DNA of 64,000 nt from Theocolax elegans (GCA_026168455.1 CM047427.1:39808905-39872904); one strand, 5' to 3'; shown: positions 45,337 to 56,393, counted from the stretch's first letter. Made by a program: numbers and translations. Notes: generated by a model from the sequence alone, not told the origin.

Positions 45337-46942
45337 TTAAAATTGAAAAGTTATGGAATTAATGAAATTCCAAAGTCTATTGTAACTATTGCGAAAAAAA
45401 ACTATAAAGTTTGTAACGCTGCACTGGGGATCAGGGTGCAGGTTAATTAGGGACGGCAATTGACTATAAATAAAATAAGTATTTATTAAAAGAAAAGAGT
45501 AATTATTGGGTGGGCGCCAGCCGCGTTATCACGCGACAACTAATCCGGTAACTCGCGGTTATCGTTGATTACTTGGAGCTGTGCTCCGCTGATAGCGTTC
45601 CGGTTTGCTGTAGGGGAGGGGAAGGGGAGAAGGATGGGACCAGGAACTTGCACACACTATTACGGATACCCGGCGGTACCGTAAGCAGCGAGAGTGAATT
45701 ATTCACCAACCTTTATCGAGGAAATCGGCAATCGTCCCTCAATGACGATATCACTCTCTCTCTCTCTCTTTCGCTACCAGTTATCCTGCGGCTTCTCACT
45801 ACAAACAATAATCCGATCAAGACGGCGGACCGTAGAGCTCTGGCTCACGGCGCGCGCCTGCGCAGTACGTACTCGTGCGCGGCACCTCGATCTGGCGTCG
45901 CGCTAGCGGGTCGAGTGCCGCGGTGTTCAGGCTGTATCGGGATAAATCGGCTGTATGGTGTATGATGACCTGGTGCTGTTTACATCTCGAAGATGCAGTA
46001 CAACCTCTTTCCAAGTAACTAATAATTCGTTCCTTATTATCTGTATTCATCTAATTAGTACGGCATGAGTTTCAGGCCGCTTGCTGCTCGAGGCCTAGTC
46101 ACCCCTCCCTCCTCCACGACGTTGTCCTCGCTGGTGAATAGCCACTCCGTCTACGGCTCTAGGTAAGTACTTGGTCGTGAGGTTTACGCACATATGTGTA
46201 TTTGTATGCGTGATTATCCGGGAGATCGGCTGTACACGTTGTTTGTGTACAGCAACCTAACCTCAATTTCCTATGATGTTCCTTGTATAGCTGTAGTGAT
46301 TATATACAGCTGTACATGTATTCCCTTGTCTTTGTCTTCTGCCGATTGCTGTTTATCCTCTTCCTTGTCCCTTACCCTCTTAATGCGTATTTGCTCTTAT
46401 CAAGTATATTGTTTACAGCTATATCTTGCTTGGCGTTACCTCATCGCCTTGACTGCTATACTGTGAGGCTTCGGAGAGTCCTGGAGGCTTCCTGGTGATC
46501 GCCTCCCTTCTAGTATCCTGCTTGCAGTGTCAGACTCGGAGGAGCCCACCTGAGGTTCTGAGCTCGCCCTGGCCTTCAACGTCAAGGCCAAGTGTTTTAT
46601 ATGTACTGTGCTTGGGATGGGGTTATTAGACTGTGAGGGAAGGTAGGAAGCTAGGGAAAGTATATGGGTAGGTAGGTGTAGCTAGGGACTCGTCTAGCTT
46701 GTACGGGTAGGTAGGTGTTCGCCAGGGGTTCTGTCGCTCGCTCTTGACATGTGCAAAGCACATTGTCATAAGTTGTGAGTGGAATCTTTCATCATGGTGA
46801 TTCTATTGAAAGCGGTAATTATACAAACATGTTACTTCAAAATAATAATCAGTGGTTTAAAATAAATGATCTGATAATTCAAAGAAAACAATGGCCAAAA
46901 CGAGCTAAAGATGTATACATATTATGTTTAGAAAGTGTTTAG
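45337..46942 (+). pseudogene. Ubiquitin-specific-protease-like C-terminal fragment, split by a solo LTR
   Basis: Before the LTR (45337-45411) the frame reads SYGINEIPKSIVTIAKKNYKV; after it (46775-46942) VSGIFHHGDSIESGNYTN, NNNQWFKINDLII, WPKRAKDVYILCLES and a stop. Order and spacing fit the end of a C19 ubiquitin protease: Y.V...HHG....SGHY, then W...ND, then YIL. The catalytic histidine of GHY is asparagine here. The upstream catalytic cysteine region is not present; foldback DNA abuts. Such domains occur in host genes and in transposon-encoded proteins, and the source cannot be told. Fragment, non-functional. Confidence 0.55.
45412..46770 (-). mobile_element. Solo LTR of the gag-only element family
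   Basis: 1359 bp, starts TGTAACGCTGCACTGGGGAT, ends TTGTCATA (one change from TTGTCACA), AGTT target duplication at 45408-45411 and 46771-46774. Related to 17746-19231 throughout but more diverged and with indels, hence older. Confidence 0.92.
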
Positions 46943-47473
46943 TCTAATCTACTCTCTTACAGAAATTACATTTTCATCGTAAGTATTTAAAAAAAATTAT
47001 CATTTATTTATATTAACATCAAGTTTTAGGAATAGAAAGTATTTTGAAATAACACCTTCCACGAAGGTGTGAGAATATGCAAGTATAATGATAATTAATT
47101 GTTAACTGATAAAATAAATATCTTCTTTTCTTGCTTCTATCTTTTTTCTACTTAGAAAAATTTCAAATTTTCAATAACTAAAAATTTGGTATTAAAAAGT
47201 AGATAAATTGTTATTAAGAAGTTCTTTGAATAGGAAGCACTAAATGAAGCGGAATAATCGACCAGTATTTTGTACCACATCCTATCGTAAATCTAATATT
47301 TTACTTTAATTATTAAGAATAAAATCAAACCATGATCACAGTTTTCGCAAACAGTTACTGCAATTGAAAGTACTGAAATTAAAATAAAATCGTCAACTAT
47401 TTTGCGCTACAAAATAATAACTAAATGTTTTAAATTTTATTTACCAATCTATTTTTTTGTGACATAGCAGTCT
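46943..47473. other. No recognisable gene
   Basis: AT-rich, no features seen. Confidence 0.5.
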
Positions 47474-47665
47474 TAAGGGGATATCGTACCCGACAAAACA
47501 TTGTTGTGGCATTTTACTATATCAGAGGAATCCGATTCCGTAAGAAAGGTCTCTGTAAGTGCAATCACATCGAAGGCTTGTGGATAAATTAATGATTCGA
47601 TTGATGAGAAGTGAGTTTTAAGTCTATTGATGTTGATGTGAATGATGGAGAAGGAAGGTTTGAGT
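47474..47665 (-). pseudogene. LINE ORF2 start, endonuclease domain fragment
   Basis: Minus-strand frame SIIHINIDRLKTH-type start (HININ..LKTHFSSIESLI) followed by FDVIALTETFLTESDSSDI. This is the beginning of the AP-like endonuclease of non-LTR retrotransposons (LNINSL...FDVIALTETWL). It ends in a TAA after about 55 codons; the rest of ORF2 is missing. Confidence 0.7.
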
Positions 47666-47703
47666 GATTGTGAGTGAAAAAGAGACGTCTGACCGGCTGC
47701 CTT

Positions 47704-48774
47704 TCATAAGGAAGGAGGAATAGTATTGACCGGAAGGGAATTTGGTGATAAGGAAAGGAGTTCGGCTTCGGAGAGAATGTGGAGCAAAGCGCCCTTTTTT
47801 TCTTTTCGCATGTATACCGTACAATTCTTAACAATCGGTCGCATATAGCCTAGTTCCTTCGCTTTACGCAGAGCTAACATCCAAAGGGCGTGGACAGTCT
47901 TCGGCCATAAAGGTCTAATATACAACGAGGATTCTCCTCCCAAGCCAAAAATGCTAGACGTCGTGGCACCTTTTAAGCGAAAGGCCTTATCAACGATTAG
48001 GTCTCTGACGGCTGGTGAAGAGACCTTACAAACTAGACCTTTAGAGATGTTGAGAGAGGAAGGAATAGTCGTGGTTGCTTGGCTTGAAACCGAAGAAGAG
48101 AGATTAGCTGAGTTGATTGGACGCAGCAGCCAAGGACGAATCTCAACAATGTGTGGTATTACAAGCGGGAGATTAAGGTGTGTCAATAACAATTCGATTA
48201 GTTTAAAATCACTTATAGTGGAATCGGTAGGTAGACCTGTGAATAAAACATCACAGGAATTATTATCTTGCACCCCGGTATCGTTCAATGCTACCGGTGT
48301 CGATGATGTTGAACCTCGATCAAGGAGCTTACTCATGTTAGCCTCAAGCCGCTCAACACGAGCTCCCACCTCATTAAAACGTTCATCGGAAACCGCCTCA
48401 AGGGTATCGACCCGTCCGCGAAGGGATTCAAGCTCAGCACCAAGCGAATTTAATTTGGCATCAACGCCGTCGACCTTGATCTCGATTCTCTCAACTAGCC
48501 TAGTGGTAGCGAGTTCGTAGTTGACGAACCACGCCGGAGGGGCATCCGCCATCGCAGCGGTATCCCGAGAGCCGCCCGATTGCTCTAGATTGGGAGTAAG
48601 AGGCGTGGTTGCGCGAGGTTGCTTGGCAACCTGCGTTAATGATGGCGAGGTAGGCGAGGCCAAGCGCTCCGCGCCTGATGTAGTGGGGGGAGTCGCGAGA
48701 GTCACCGCAGAGAGTGAGAGAGAGTGAGACAGTAAACGCGGGACATAGGATACAGAGGAAGAGAAATATAACAA
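47704..48774 (-). CDS. LINE ORF1 protein with coiled coil, up to 356 aa
   Basis: Single frame directly upstream of the endonuclease fragment on the same strand. The likely start is the internal MADAPPAWFVNYELATTRLV at 48552, since the earlier part is repetitive and low-complexity. A coiled coil follows (KVDGVDAKLNSLGAELESLR, RVDTLEAVSDERFNEVGARV), then a globular part opening CDVLFTGLPTDSTISDFKLI and ending with YIRPLWPKTVHALWMLALRK. Coiled coil plus a downstream nucleic-acid binding domain is typical of LINE ORF1 proteins that coat element RNA. Being truncated in ORF2, the copy is dead, though this ORF is intact. Confidence 0.7.
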   Translation of the reverse strand: MLYFSSSVSYVPRLLSHSLSLSAVTLATPPTTSGAERLASPTSPSLTQVAKQPRATTPLTPNLEQSGGSRDTAAMADAPPAWFVNYELATTRLVERIEIKVDGVDAKLNSLGAELESLRGRVDTLEAVSDERFNEVGARVERLEANMSKLLDRGSTSSTPVALNDTGVQDNNSCDVLFTGLPTDSTISDFKLIELLLTHLNLPLVIPHIVEIRPWLLRPINSANLSSSVSSQATTTIPSSLNISKGLVCKVSSPAVRDLIVDKAFRLKGATTSSIFGLGGESSLYIRPLWPKTVHALWMLALRKAKELGYMRPIVKNCTVYMRKEKKGALLHILSEAELLSLSPNSLPVNTIPPSL

Positions 48775-48938
48775 TAATTACTTTTTCACCATGATCATCT
48801 AAAGTCTACTATTAACCTATACGAGTGGAATAAAATTGCTTGTTGTTCCTTCAATCACTTTAATCCCCGTAGACTCATTTTATTTACCGTAAACTTACTT
48901 TTTTGTTTTGTATACTTGCAAGAAGAGACCACACTTAT
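48775..48938. other. No recognisable gene
   Basis: Short AT-rich gap upstream of the LINE ORF1; may include its 5' UTR. Confidence 0.4.
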
Positions 48939-49478
48939 TGGGAAACGGATCCTTACCAAACTCTAGGATATAATTTCTACGATAAAAATATGAAGAAAGC
49001 TGGAGTTTTAGAATCCAACACCCTTTTTTACGACAGATATAAGCAAATAACGAAAAATCTCGCTGAAAAAACTATTAAATTTGATTGCTTATAACTCGGA
49101 AACAAGTAAAGATATACATTCAAACAAAATTTAAAAGAAAACTAAAAATGAGTAGAAATCATCAAATTGTAATACTAAATTTTCGATAAAATTTCGTCTA
49201 ATTTTTATTTTTTCCATAACTTTTGACTAAATTAAGATATTTAAGCCTCTTTTTCTTCAAAACATATCTACTCAATCTCAGTTTTAAAATTTGGTTTGTA
49301 CATCTTCATTTGTTTCCGAGTTATAAGCAATCAAAGTCAATGGTCTTTCCAGCGAGATTTTTCGTTATTTACTTATATCTATCATAAAAAAGGGCATTGG
49401 AAACTAAAACTTCGGCTTTCTTCATATTTTTATAGTACAAATCATATCATAGAGTTTGGTAAGGATCCGTTTCCCAAA
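48939..49478. mobile_element. Foldback element family E, 540 bp
   Basis: Inverted arms beginning GGGAAACGGATCCTTACCAA (48939) and its complement ending at 49478, centre near 49205. Arms are moderately diverged. The frames read through each arm are mirror images and not genes. Confidence 0.75.
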
Positions 49479-49985
49479 AGCTGTGGACTCTCCTTGTTAG
49501 TTTAGCTTTTTATGCATATAAATACAACATTAAATCAAAATGAATATTACGTCACACAATCACTACACATAAATCGCGAGTGAAGCGAGCGTTTCTAGCT
49601 AGTATTATATTAAGATAATTATTATTTTGCCAGTATGGTATTAAGATTGGTAAGATTTTTACGAATACTATATTAAAAATAATGTTCGCGTCTCGGCTGT
49701 AAACCTCTACGAAAAGTACTATTTATAATTAAATAAAACAAACTTGCAACATAATATGCAACACAAATTAAGAAGTATACTATTAATTGTTAATTGATTA
49801 AATTTATATTATTGTATATATAATTAAATATGACTGTGTTATTAGATTTAATTTGTTAATGTACGGTAGATAATTCCTGAGGTGGCGGGAAAACCTTGTC
49901 AACGAAGAGTTGTATTAAGCAATTTAATAATTATATTACTTATCATTAAATAAATTCCATAAATGTATAATAAATTTAAAATAAC
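49479..49985. other. No gene; possible Helitron-like end at 49573-49602
   Basis: AT-rich. GCGAGTGAAGCGAGCG followed by TTTCTAGCTAG and T resembles a degenerate Helitron 3' end, but the hairpin is not well formed. Confidence 0.3.
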
Positions 49986-50320
49986 CTGTGCAATGCCGTT
50001 TGTCCAAGACCATCAAGAACATTAACTTTTGCATTGTGTACGAGAAGCGTATCCATAACATCGTAATGTGAGTGATCAGTTGCGATGTGCAGTGGTGTTA
50101 AAAAATCCTTGTTTTTTTCATTAAGACTTGCATTTTTTCGGACAAGCATCTCGATTATTTGTTTTCGTTTAGGATAAGGAGAGGCGACAGCACAGTGCAT
50201 AGGCGTATCTCCTGTATAAGGATGTTTAAAATTTGCTACTTCAGAAGAGAGATACTTCTTTAATTTTGTAAGGTCAGATTGCCTGCAGGCATCTAGTACG
50301 CAGTGTCCTTTATATTCATC
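49986..50320 (-). CDS. Tankyrase-like ankyrin exon, isolated and intact
   Basis: 335 bp between an ATTGCAG acceptor (right) and an AG-GTTATT donor (left), open throughout. It encodes DEYKGHCVLDACRQSDLTKL, then NFKHPYTGDTPMHCAVASPY, PKRKQIIEMLVRKNASLNEK, NKDFLTPLHIATDHSHYDVM, and HNAKVNVLDGLGQTALHR: three ankyrin repeats matching the second ankyrin cluster of tankyrase (EYKGH...NFKHPQT..TALHCA.ASPYPKRKQ). Tankyrase is a poly-ADP-ribosyltransferase whose ankyrin clusters bind partners such as axin. No other tankyrase exon is visible nearby, so this is either a captured or duplicated exon, or one exon of a gene with very long introns. Adjacent DNA is AT-rich. Confidence 0.85.
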
Positions 50321-51076
50321 TGCAATACAAATATTTATGAATATTAAATTATTTATCGTCTATACAGTTTATCTATAGGAAGTAACGCAACATATATATT
50401 TGAATGACGACATTTTGATGCAACTGCTCCAATTTTATCAGGCTATATTTTATAACAGTGTGGTTGCCGCGCGGACGTTTGTTAGCTTATCGCGGCTGCC
50501 CAGTGGTACGGTCACACTCACCGTATTTAAAAACATTTATTTGCCACAGTCCCTGTCCGCTCTACCAATCTATTCAATATTAATCTCAAACCAAAGGTCC
50601 GCTTTCAGATAACAAACAAGTAAAAATTAAATTTAAATACAACAACGAATTAAAAATGATAAAACATCAAGCGCTAATCAATCTGTATACGAATGGCTCT
50701 TAGGATTACGGAATGAATCGTACGTGGGCTTAAAATTCAATCATTACGCAAAATTAAATTTTGATAATAAATTGAATGTATTGAATTAAAAAGAATAAAA
50801 CAAACAATGTATAAAATATCACTTTCGCCGAAGTGTCCGCAAGAAGCAACAAGCTGGTAAACGATCGACTCGTAAGGAGAGGGAGGAAAATGTCACGAAT
50901 TAATTACATAGACAATGGGACCGGTAAAACGCATCGAATTAATTAATTACTAACCAAAATTATATTTACGATTATGGAAAGAGGTACCATTTACATTCGA
51001 TTAGCTAGGAAATCGTTATAACAACGATCATCCGATAAGCCGATCGATCACTCACGCACTCACTCTCACTCTATTA
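50321..51076. other. No recognisable gene
   Basis: Could be intron upstream of the tankyrase exon. A GC-richer patch at 50465-50530 has an open frame of 70 codons without known similarity. Confidence 0.45.
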
Positions 51077-51281
51077 GGCCTGCGATGGCTCGGTCGGTAG
51101 GGCGTCGGGCTCGTAATCTGGAGGTTCCAGGTTCGATTCCCGGCCCCGGCCAATTGATACAAGCACCACTGGCGAATGTACTTTCAACAAGTGCTTTCTT
51201 CACCGAGACATCGTATGACCTCCGTCGCTGATTAGCATCGGTTTGGGAGCATAAAAAGAGCGACGTTAAAATAATAATAAA

Positions 51282-51288
<7 letters not shown>
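51077..51288 (+). mobile_element. tRNA-derived SINE, copy 1
   Basis: The head resembles a tRNA: A-box-like TGGCTCGGTCGGTAGGGC, anticodon loop CTCGTAA (CGT), B box GGTTCGATTCC at 51131-51141. A 120-bp body ends AGCGACGTTAAAATAATAAT plus an A run. Shared along its whole length with 56539-56754. Tail adjoins a (CT)n run at 51289-51322. It lacks a good acceptor stem, so it is not a tRNA gene. Confidence 0.85.

Positions 51289-51322
<34 letters not shown>
51289..51322. repeat. (CT)n microsatellite
   Basis: About 17 CT units directly after the SINE tail. Confidence 0.9.
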
Positions 51323-51327
<5 letters not shown>

Positions 51328-51351
51328 ATTACGGTACCTAAAATATATATA

Positions 51352-52278
51352 TAGCTATTTCACGTCGTGATATGATGAAAATTTTAAATTGCACCAAATT
51401 TTGAGAAAAGGCTGGAAATATCTTCCAGAACATAGAAAAAATTTGACTAAGAGTTATTTCACCATATAAAATGGAAATTTTACATTTTTTTTATATTTTA
51501 AATGGCTGTTTTAAAGCCATTTATCTCAAAATCTATTGATTCTTTTGAAAAAACAATGCATACAACTTTTGTTCAAAATAATCTTAAGAACTTATCTACC
51601 TAGGTTACAATTTTTAATTTTGAAATCTCAAAGAGATAGGACATATTGATTATATAAGAAGGCGACCACACCACAAATGATTTTGATCTAACACCGCTCA
51701 AAAGATCACATTTTTCAAGAGTTTTCGAATGGCGGTGGTTAGATTATTGGCCAAGTCCATTGGTGAAAGTTATGCCTTAAATTACATGAAAATTAATGAT
51801 TTTATGAGGTTTATGAGGCATAACTTTCACCAGCGGTCTTGGCCAATAATGTAACCACCGCTATTCGAAAGATCTTGAAAAATGTGATCTTTTGAGCGGT
51901 GTTAGATTAAAATCAATTGTGGCGTGGTCGACTTTTTTTGATAATCAATTTTTTTCATATTTCCAGGTGTCTTATCTCTTCAAGATTTCAAATTAAGAAT
52001 TGCAGCCTTGGTAGATAAGTTCTAAATATTATTTTAAACAAAAGTTGTGTGTAATGTTTTTTCAAAAAAATCAACAGATTTTGAGATATATGATTTTATA
52101 AAAAGCAAATTATTAAAAAATTTAAAAGTTTCCATTTTTTATAGTGGAATAACTCTTAGTCAAATTATTTTTAACACCTAAAATTTTTTTTCTAATTTCT
52201 GGAAGATATTTTCAGCTTGTTCTCAAAATTTGGTGCAATTTAAAACTTTCATTATCCCACTTCACGTGAAATAGCCCA
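51352..52278. mobile_element. Foldback element family C
   Basis: 930-bp palindrome, left end AGCTATTTCACGTCGTGATA (diverged), right end CACGTGAAATAGCCCA, centre near 51812 (ATTTATGAGGCATAAC region). Its outer 240 bp are clearly related to foldback A (ATCTTCCAGAA, AGAGTTATTYCACCAT). Non-coding. Confidence 0.85.
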
Positions 52279-52284
52279 TATATA

Positions 52285-53941
52285 TGGGTGGTTCTCTGTG
52301 ACATCGAAGATGAAAAAAATAAATATTGCTATAACTGTGGGAATATGTTTTAGAGGTATCCAGTAGTTCTCCTGAATTTTTTCAGATTTTTTCTGGGCCA
52401 TTATTATAAGTTACAGAGAGTCAAAGTTGACATTTTAGCACTTTTTTGCATTATATGCCCATTTTCATGAATTTGTAGCTCCCAGGGGATGCATTTTTCA
52501 CTAAAAACATAAGTATGACTTTTTTTGTAAAATTTTCCGAACTTTTCATTAAAAATACTTTTAAAGACATAAATGTACGCTGTCACACTCTTGTAAGCCA
52601 TTTAAACCTTAAATAGTGAAAATCAGCAATTCTGCTCCGGACTCTGGTAACCTAATACGGTCTAAAAGATGTCTTTTTGTAGTCAGAAACTGCCTAAAAA
52701 TTTCCAGAGTGGGTCTAAATCATTAAGATCACTTATGGTCAAAATATCCGGGAAAAGTGCCCGAAATATTAATAGAAATGTATATTTGTTGCCTTATAAC
52801 GATGAATCTATTAGCATGATCATTTCAAAAAAATTTATACACTTACCTTGGAATGGTAGAAAAGTATCTCCACTTGTTTCAGTATCCATCTAATCCCCTG
52901 TGAGCTGCTAAAAATACAAATATTATTATAAAATTATAAAAAATTATTTTTTAAACATTTATAATGCTGGATTTTTAGTTTTACATCCCTTACAAGAATT
53001 ATAATACTAATCTGAATGATTACTATAAAAGTATAAACATTATTATTATTATTATTTAGCAATACATTGTTTAGATTTCACAAACTTGTCACTGTCCCGT
53101 TATCATATTATTCATTATAATTATATATCCGATTTATTTATATATCTTTTGTGTTAAATACGTATATTTAGTTATTGTAATAATGATGTTTATATATTTA
53201 TAATAATCCTTCAGATTAGTATTATAATTCTTGTAAGGGATGTAAAACTAAAAATTCAGCATTATAAATGTTTAAAAAATTAATTTTTTACATTTGTATA
53301 ATAATATTTGTATTTTTAGCAGCTTACAGGGGATTAGATGGATACTGAAACAAGTGAAGATACTTTTCTACCACTCCAAGGTAAGTGCACAAATTTTTTT
53401 GCAATGATCATGCTAATAGATTCATTGTTATAAGGCAACAATATACATTTCTATTAATATTTCGGGCACTTTTCCCGGATATTTTGACCATAAGTGATCT
53501 TAATGATTTAGACCCACTCTGGAAATTTTTAGGCAGTTTCTGACTATAAAAAGACATCTTTTAGACAGTATTAGGTTACCAGAGTCCGGAGCAGAATTGC
53601 TGATTTTCACTATTTAAGGTTTAAATGGCTTACAAGAGTGTGACAGCATACATTTATGTCTTTAAAAGTATTTTTAATGAAAAGTTCGGAAAATTTTACA
53701 AAAAAAGTCATACTTATGTTTTTAGTGAAAAATGCATCCCCTGGGAGCTAAAAATTCATGAAAATGGGCATATAATGCAAAAAAGTGCTAAAATGTCAAC
53801 TTTGACTCTCTGTAACTTAAAATAATGGCCCAGAAAAAATCTGAAAAAATTCAGGAGAACGACTGGATACCTCTAAAACATATTCCCACATTTATAGCAA
53901 TATTTATTTTTTTCATCTTCGATGTCACAGAGAACCACCCA
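52285..53941. mobile_element. Foldback element family D, complete
   Basis: 1657-bp palindrome starting TGGGTGGTTCTCTGTGACAT, separated from element C only by TATATA. Arms of about 640 bp (52285-52920 and 53305-53941). The spacer itself contains an inverted pair (GATTAGTATTATAATTCTTG near 53000 and 53215). Each arm carries the small frame MDTETSEDTFLPLQ after a TTACAG and before GTAAGT (53316-53383 plus; 52845-52910 minus), which looks like a conserved first exon. No full transposase is present. Confidence 0.82.
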
Positions 53942-54224
53942 TATATATATATAATAACACACACACACACACACTGCCTTTTCGATCTAAAATATTTCCG
54001 TCATTTTTTATTGATAAAAAAATGCAAATGAGAAGACGTAAGCGTATTATAATGTAAAATACGTCTACAAAATTTGGTACATGATGTATAAAAAAAATTT
54101 TCTTTAAAAATTCTGATAAAATACAAATTTCAATAAAATAATAATGAAAAAAAATTTTTTTGTATAATGATACAAACTGTGTATACGTATTCTACATTAA
54201 AAAAGGCACACTTGTTCTCTCAAA
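53942..54224. other. No gene; short AC repeat
   Basis: TATATA then (AC)n at 53957-53975, followed by AT-rich DNA. Confidence 0.5.
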
Positions 54225-54450
54225 ATTTAATAAATTAATAAACACATAATTTGCGCAGAAATTAAGGTTATGAATACCACATACCTTTCTCCATTGTTGT
54301 GTCCATAAGCAACACAATGAATTTAAAATTGTAATAAACAAATAAATTAAGATCATCACAAAAAAGTAATTTAACACACATATTTAGCAAAAGGCAATCT
54401 GAAAAATTAAAATACTCAAATCAATTCATATCACAGATGGTTAATACTGA
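54225..54450 (-). pseudogene. Penelope 3' UTR remnant, inverted
   Basis: Diverged match to the 3' UTR of the 34-38 kb element in minus orientation (for example AATTTGCGCAGAAATTAAGG with 28873-28892 AATTTGCACAAAGATTGAGG, and TATCACAGATGGTTAA with the 29070 region). It abuts a plus-strand Penelope coding fragment, so this copy also contains an inversion. Confidence 0.6.
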
Positions 54451-54479
54451 AAAAAACATTAAAAATATCTCGATTCAAG

Positions 54480-54883
54480 AGACACCCGTCTCATACTTAT
54501 CTGCAAAACAGAGCTATGGTTTATACATTGGTAGACAAAGCAATTTTGTTAGCACATGAAAAATTTCATAGAGCCAATATTCGGTTAGTACAAGAATTTT
54601 TAGAAAATTATTCTTACCCAAAGAAGTTTATAATTCATAATGTAAGAAAAAGGTTGGGAAAAATTAAATATAGTTTTGAACAAATTAATATACAAATTAA
54701 TAATAGATTAGTAACAAACTATAAATCAACTTCAAATATCCTCTTTATACCAAAATCTTATCAATTTTAGTAATGTTATTGTGAGAGGCAAAGATAAAAC
54801 AAATAAGTTAACAAAAACCACTGTAGTTTACAAGATAGATTGTAAAGATTGTGATGGTAGTTACGTAGGAGAAACAAAAAAGT
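54480..54883 (+). pseudogene. Penelope RT end and GIY-YIG start, third lineage
   Basis: LQNRAMVYTLVDKAILLAHE, then FLENYSYPKKFIIHNVRKRL in the first frame (to 54768). After a frameshift it continues NVIVRGKDKTNKL, TTVVYKIDCKDCDGSYVGET. It is about 60 percent alike to the 36170 region by eye and has a sense codon (Gln) where that element has TAA. Cut at 54883 by the piggyBac remnant. Confidence 0.8.
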
Positions 54884-55240
54884 GGCGAAAATTTGATCCC
54901 CGTGGGGTGCATGATTTTCGTGATTCCCCTTGCCTCTCACTTCTATAAATATTGGATTTTCTGATAATGTCTCTTTTGTGTGATATTCTTCAAAACATGG
55001 AGCTACACATAAAGGAATATCACAATCAGAGCATATGTATTTTGTTCGACTAGTAATTTTACGTAAAGCACACAAGTGACACCTTCGACTTGTAGCAAAC
55101 CTTGGAAAATGACGACCAACTAATCGAGTAGGTGGGCTAACAAGACGAGAAATGCTATCATTAGTATTATTCAATTTTAATAATGATCTAATAACCGATA
55201 TTCGGAATGAAGGAAAGGGCATTGGTCCTTCACTTTTCAT
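54884..55240 (-). pseudogene. piggyBac-like transposase C-terminal fragment
   Basis: Starts inside the gene and runs from RLVGRHFPRF through RRCHLCALRKITSRTKYICS and DCDIPLCVAPCFEEYHT. The cysteine-rich RRC..C......RT.Y.C..C...LC..PCF..YHT module is the C-terminal DNA-binding domain of piggyBac transposases. The frame then reads KGNHENHAPHGD before meeting Penelope sequence. Confidence 0.8.
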
Positions 55241-55249
55241 TTTATATAT

Positions 55250-55976
55250 AAAGAATGAGCATTAGATAAACTTAGATAAAAAAAATGGAAAAATAACTTG
55301 CGATACCACTACGTTGTTTTTCTGTTTCGGTTACAAACAATCGTTTATCTACATTGTCCACACCATCCATATTTTGGTTGTATTCATGGATGCATCATGG
55401 TTTTATAATATCATCATTGGTTTGATAGTGTTTTTGCCAGTGGTACAGAACTCAAGTTCGTGCACAGTTGTATGCATGCGAACACTAAGCTTATATTGCC
55501 ACCTGATATATATTATATTGTCATCCACAAATTATTATGAGCAACTTGAAAGAATTTTTAGACCAATAGTCTTTCAAGTCACCTTTTCGAATATGGCCCA
55601 TTAGAATTGAAAGGCCAAGAAAACATTCAAGTTCATCTTTTGTAAGAGGAGACCAAGTTTTCTGATGGGATTGTCAATCTTGATGATTTTGACTTTCATA
55701 GTGATTCGTCTCATCTATAATTCTTTCAATCAGAGGGGAATCAAAAAATTATTTAAAGTAATTGATTGCTTTATTCCCCGATATAAAGGTGCTAGGATTT
55801 ATTTTAAAAGTACGTTGAACATTTTTGATTGATGGATAAAAACACGCGTTTTCAAAAATTTGAGTCTCATCATAATCATTTTCTACCAAATCAACTTCAT
55901 GAATTTCCTCATTCTCCAAATCATGTATTTCAGGTTCAGACTCGCCACTACTCCAAGTTTCAATATCAGCCATTTT
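55250..55976 (-). pseudogene. piggyBac-like transposase N-terminal remnant
   Basis: From the ATG at 55973: MADIETWSSGESEPEIHDLE, an acidic N-terminus normal for the family. After frame breaks, TWSPLTKDELECFLGLSILM and HIRKGDLKDYWSKNSFK mark the start of the DDE_Tnp_1_7 domain (55560-55690). The catalytic Asp regions are deleted between here and 55240. The right end of the element lies at 56389, followed by TTAA (56390-56393), with CTTAAAAGG at the tip, similar to the MITE at 39895-40033. The left end is lost. Confidence 0.75.
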
Positions 55977-56393
55977 ATCAAAAATAATTGCTTGTATTTT
56001 TTTGACAATTTAGTAAATAAAGAGAATGATGAAATAATAAGAATATTATCAATAAAAAATCTTCCGCAAGAAAAAATAACATATGTTAATCTGCCAAGAA
56101 ACTAATACTAATAAATAGTTCAAATAATCACTATGAAAATGTATTTCATCAAACGCCACACTATTTGTTTCGTATTCAAAGCATTAAAATACGTTGGTAT
56201 ACCAATTTTCAAGTCGAAATACCGAATAAAAAATTTGACCTTGAAATCACTATTTCAAGATCAAACATACTTTTTAGAATGATAACACTATGTTTTCTGT
56301 ATTCAACATATAACATTACCTCCGAAACAATTCAAAAATAATATGATACCAAAATGGTCGATGTATGGACCAGTCCAGTCCTTAAAAGGTTAA

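Noticed and set aside
51079..51152. Candidate tRNA-Thr(CGT) gene
   Set aside because: Acceptor stem does not pair properly and the same tRNA-like head plus body and tail recurs at 56539 with a target duplication, so it is a SINE.
53590..54031. Two adjoining plus-strand frames (66 and 68 codons) in foldback D
   Set aside because: They are antisense or mirror readings of the inverted arms; the same frame appears on the minus strand at 52404-52601 and 25150-25350, explained by DNA palindromy.
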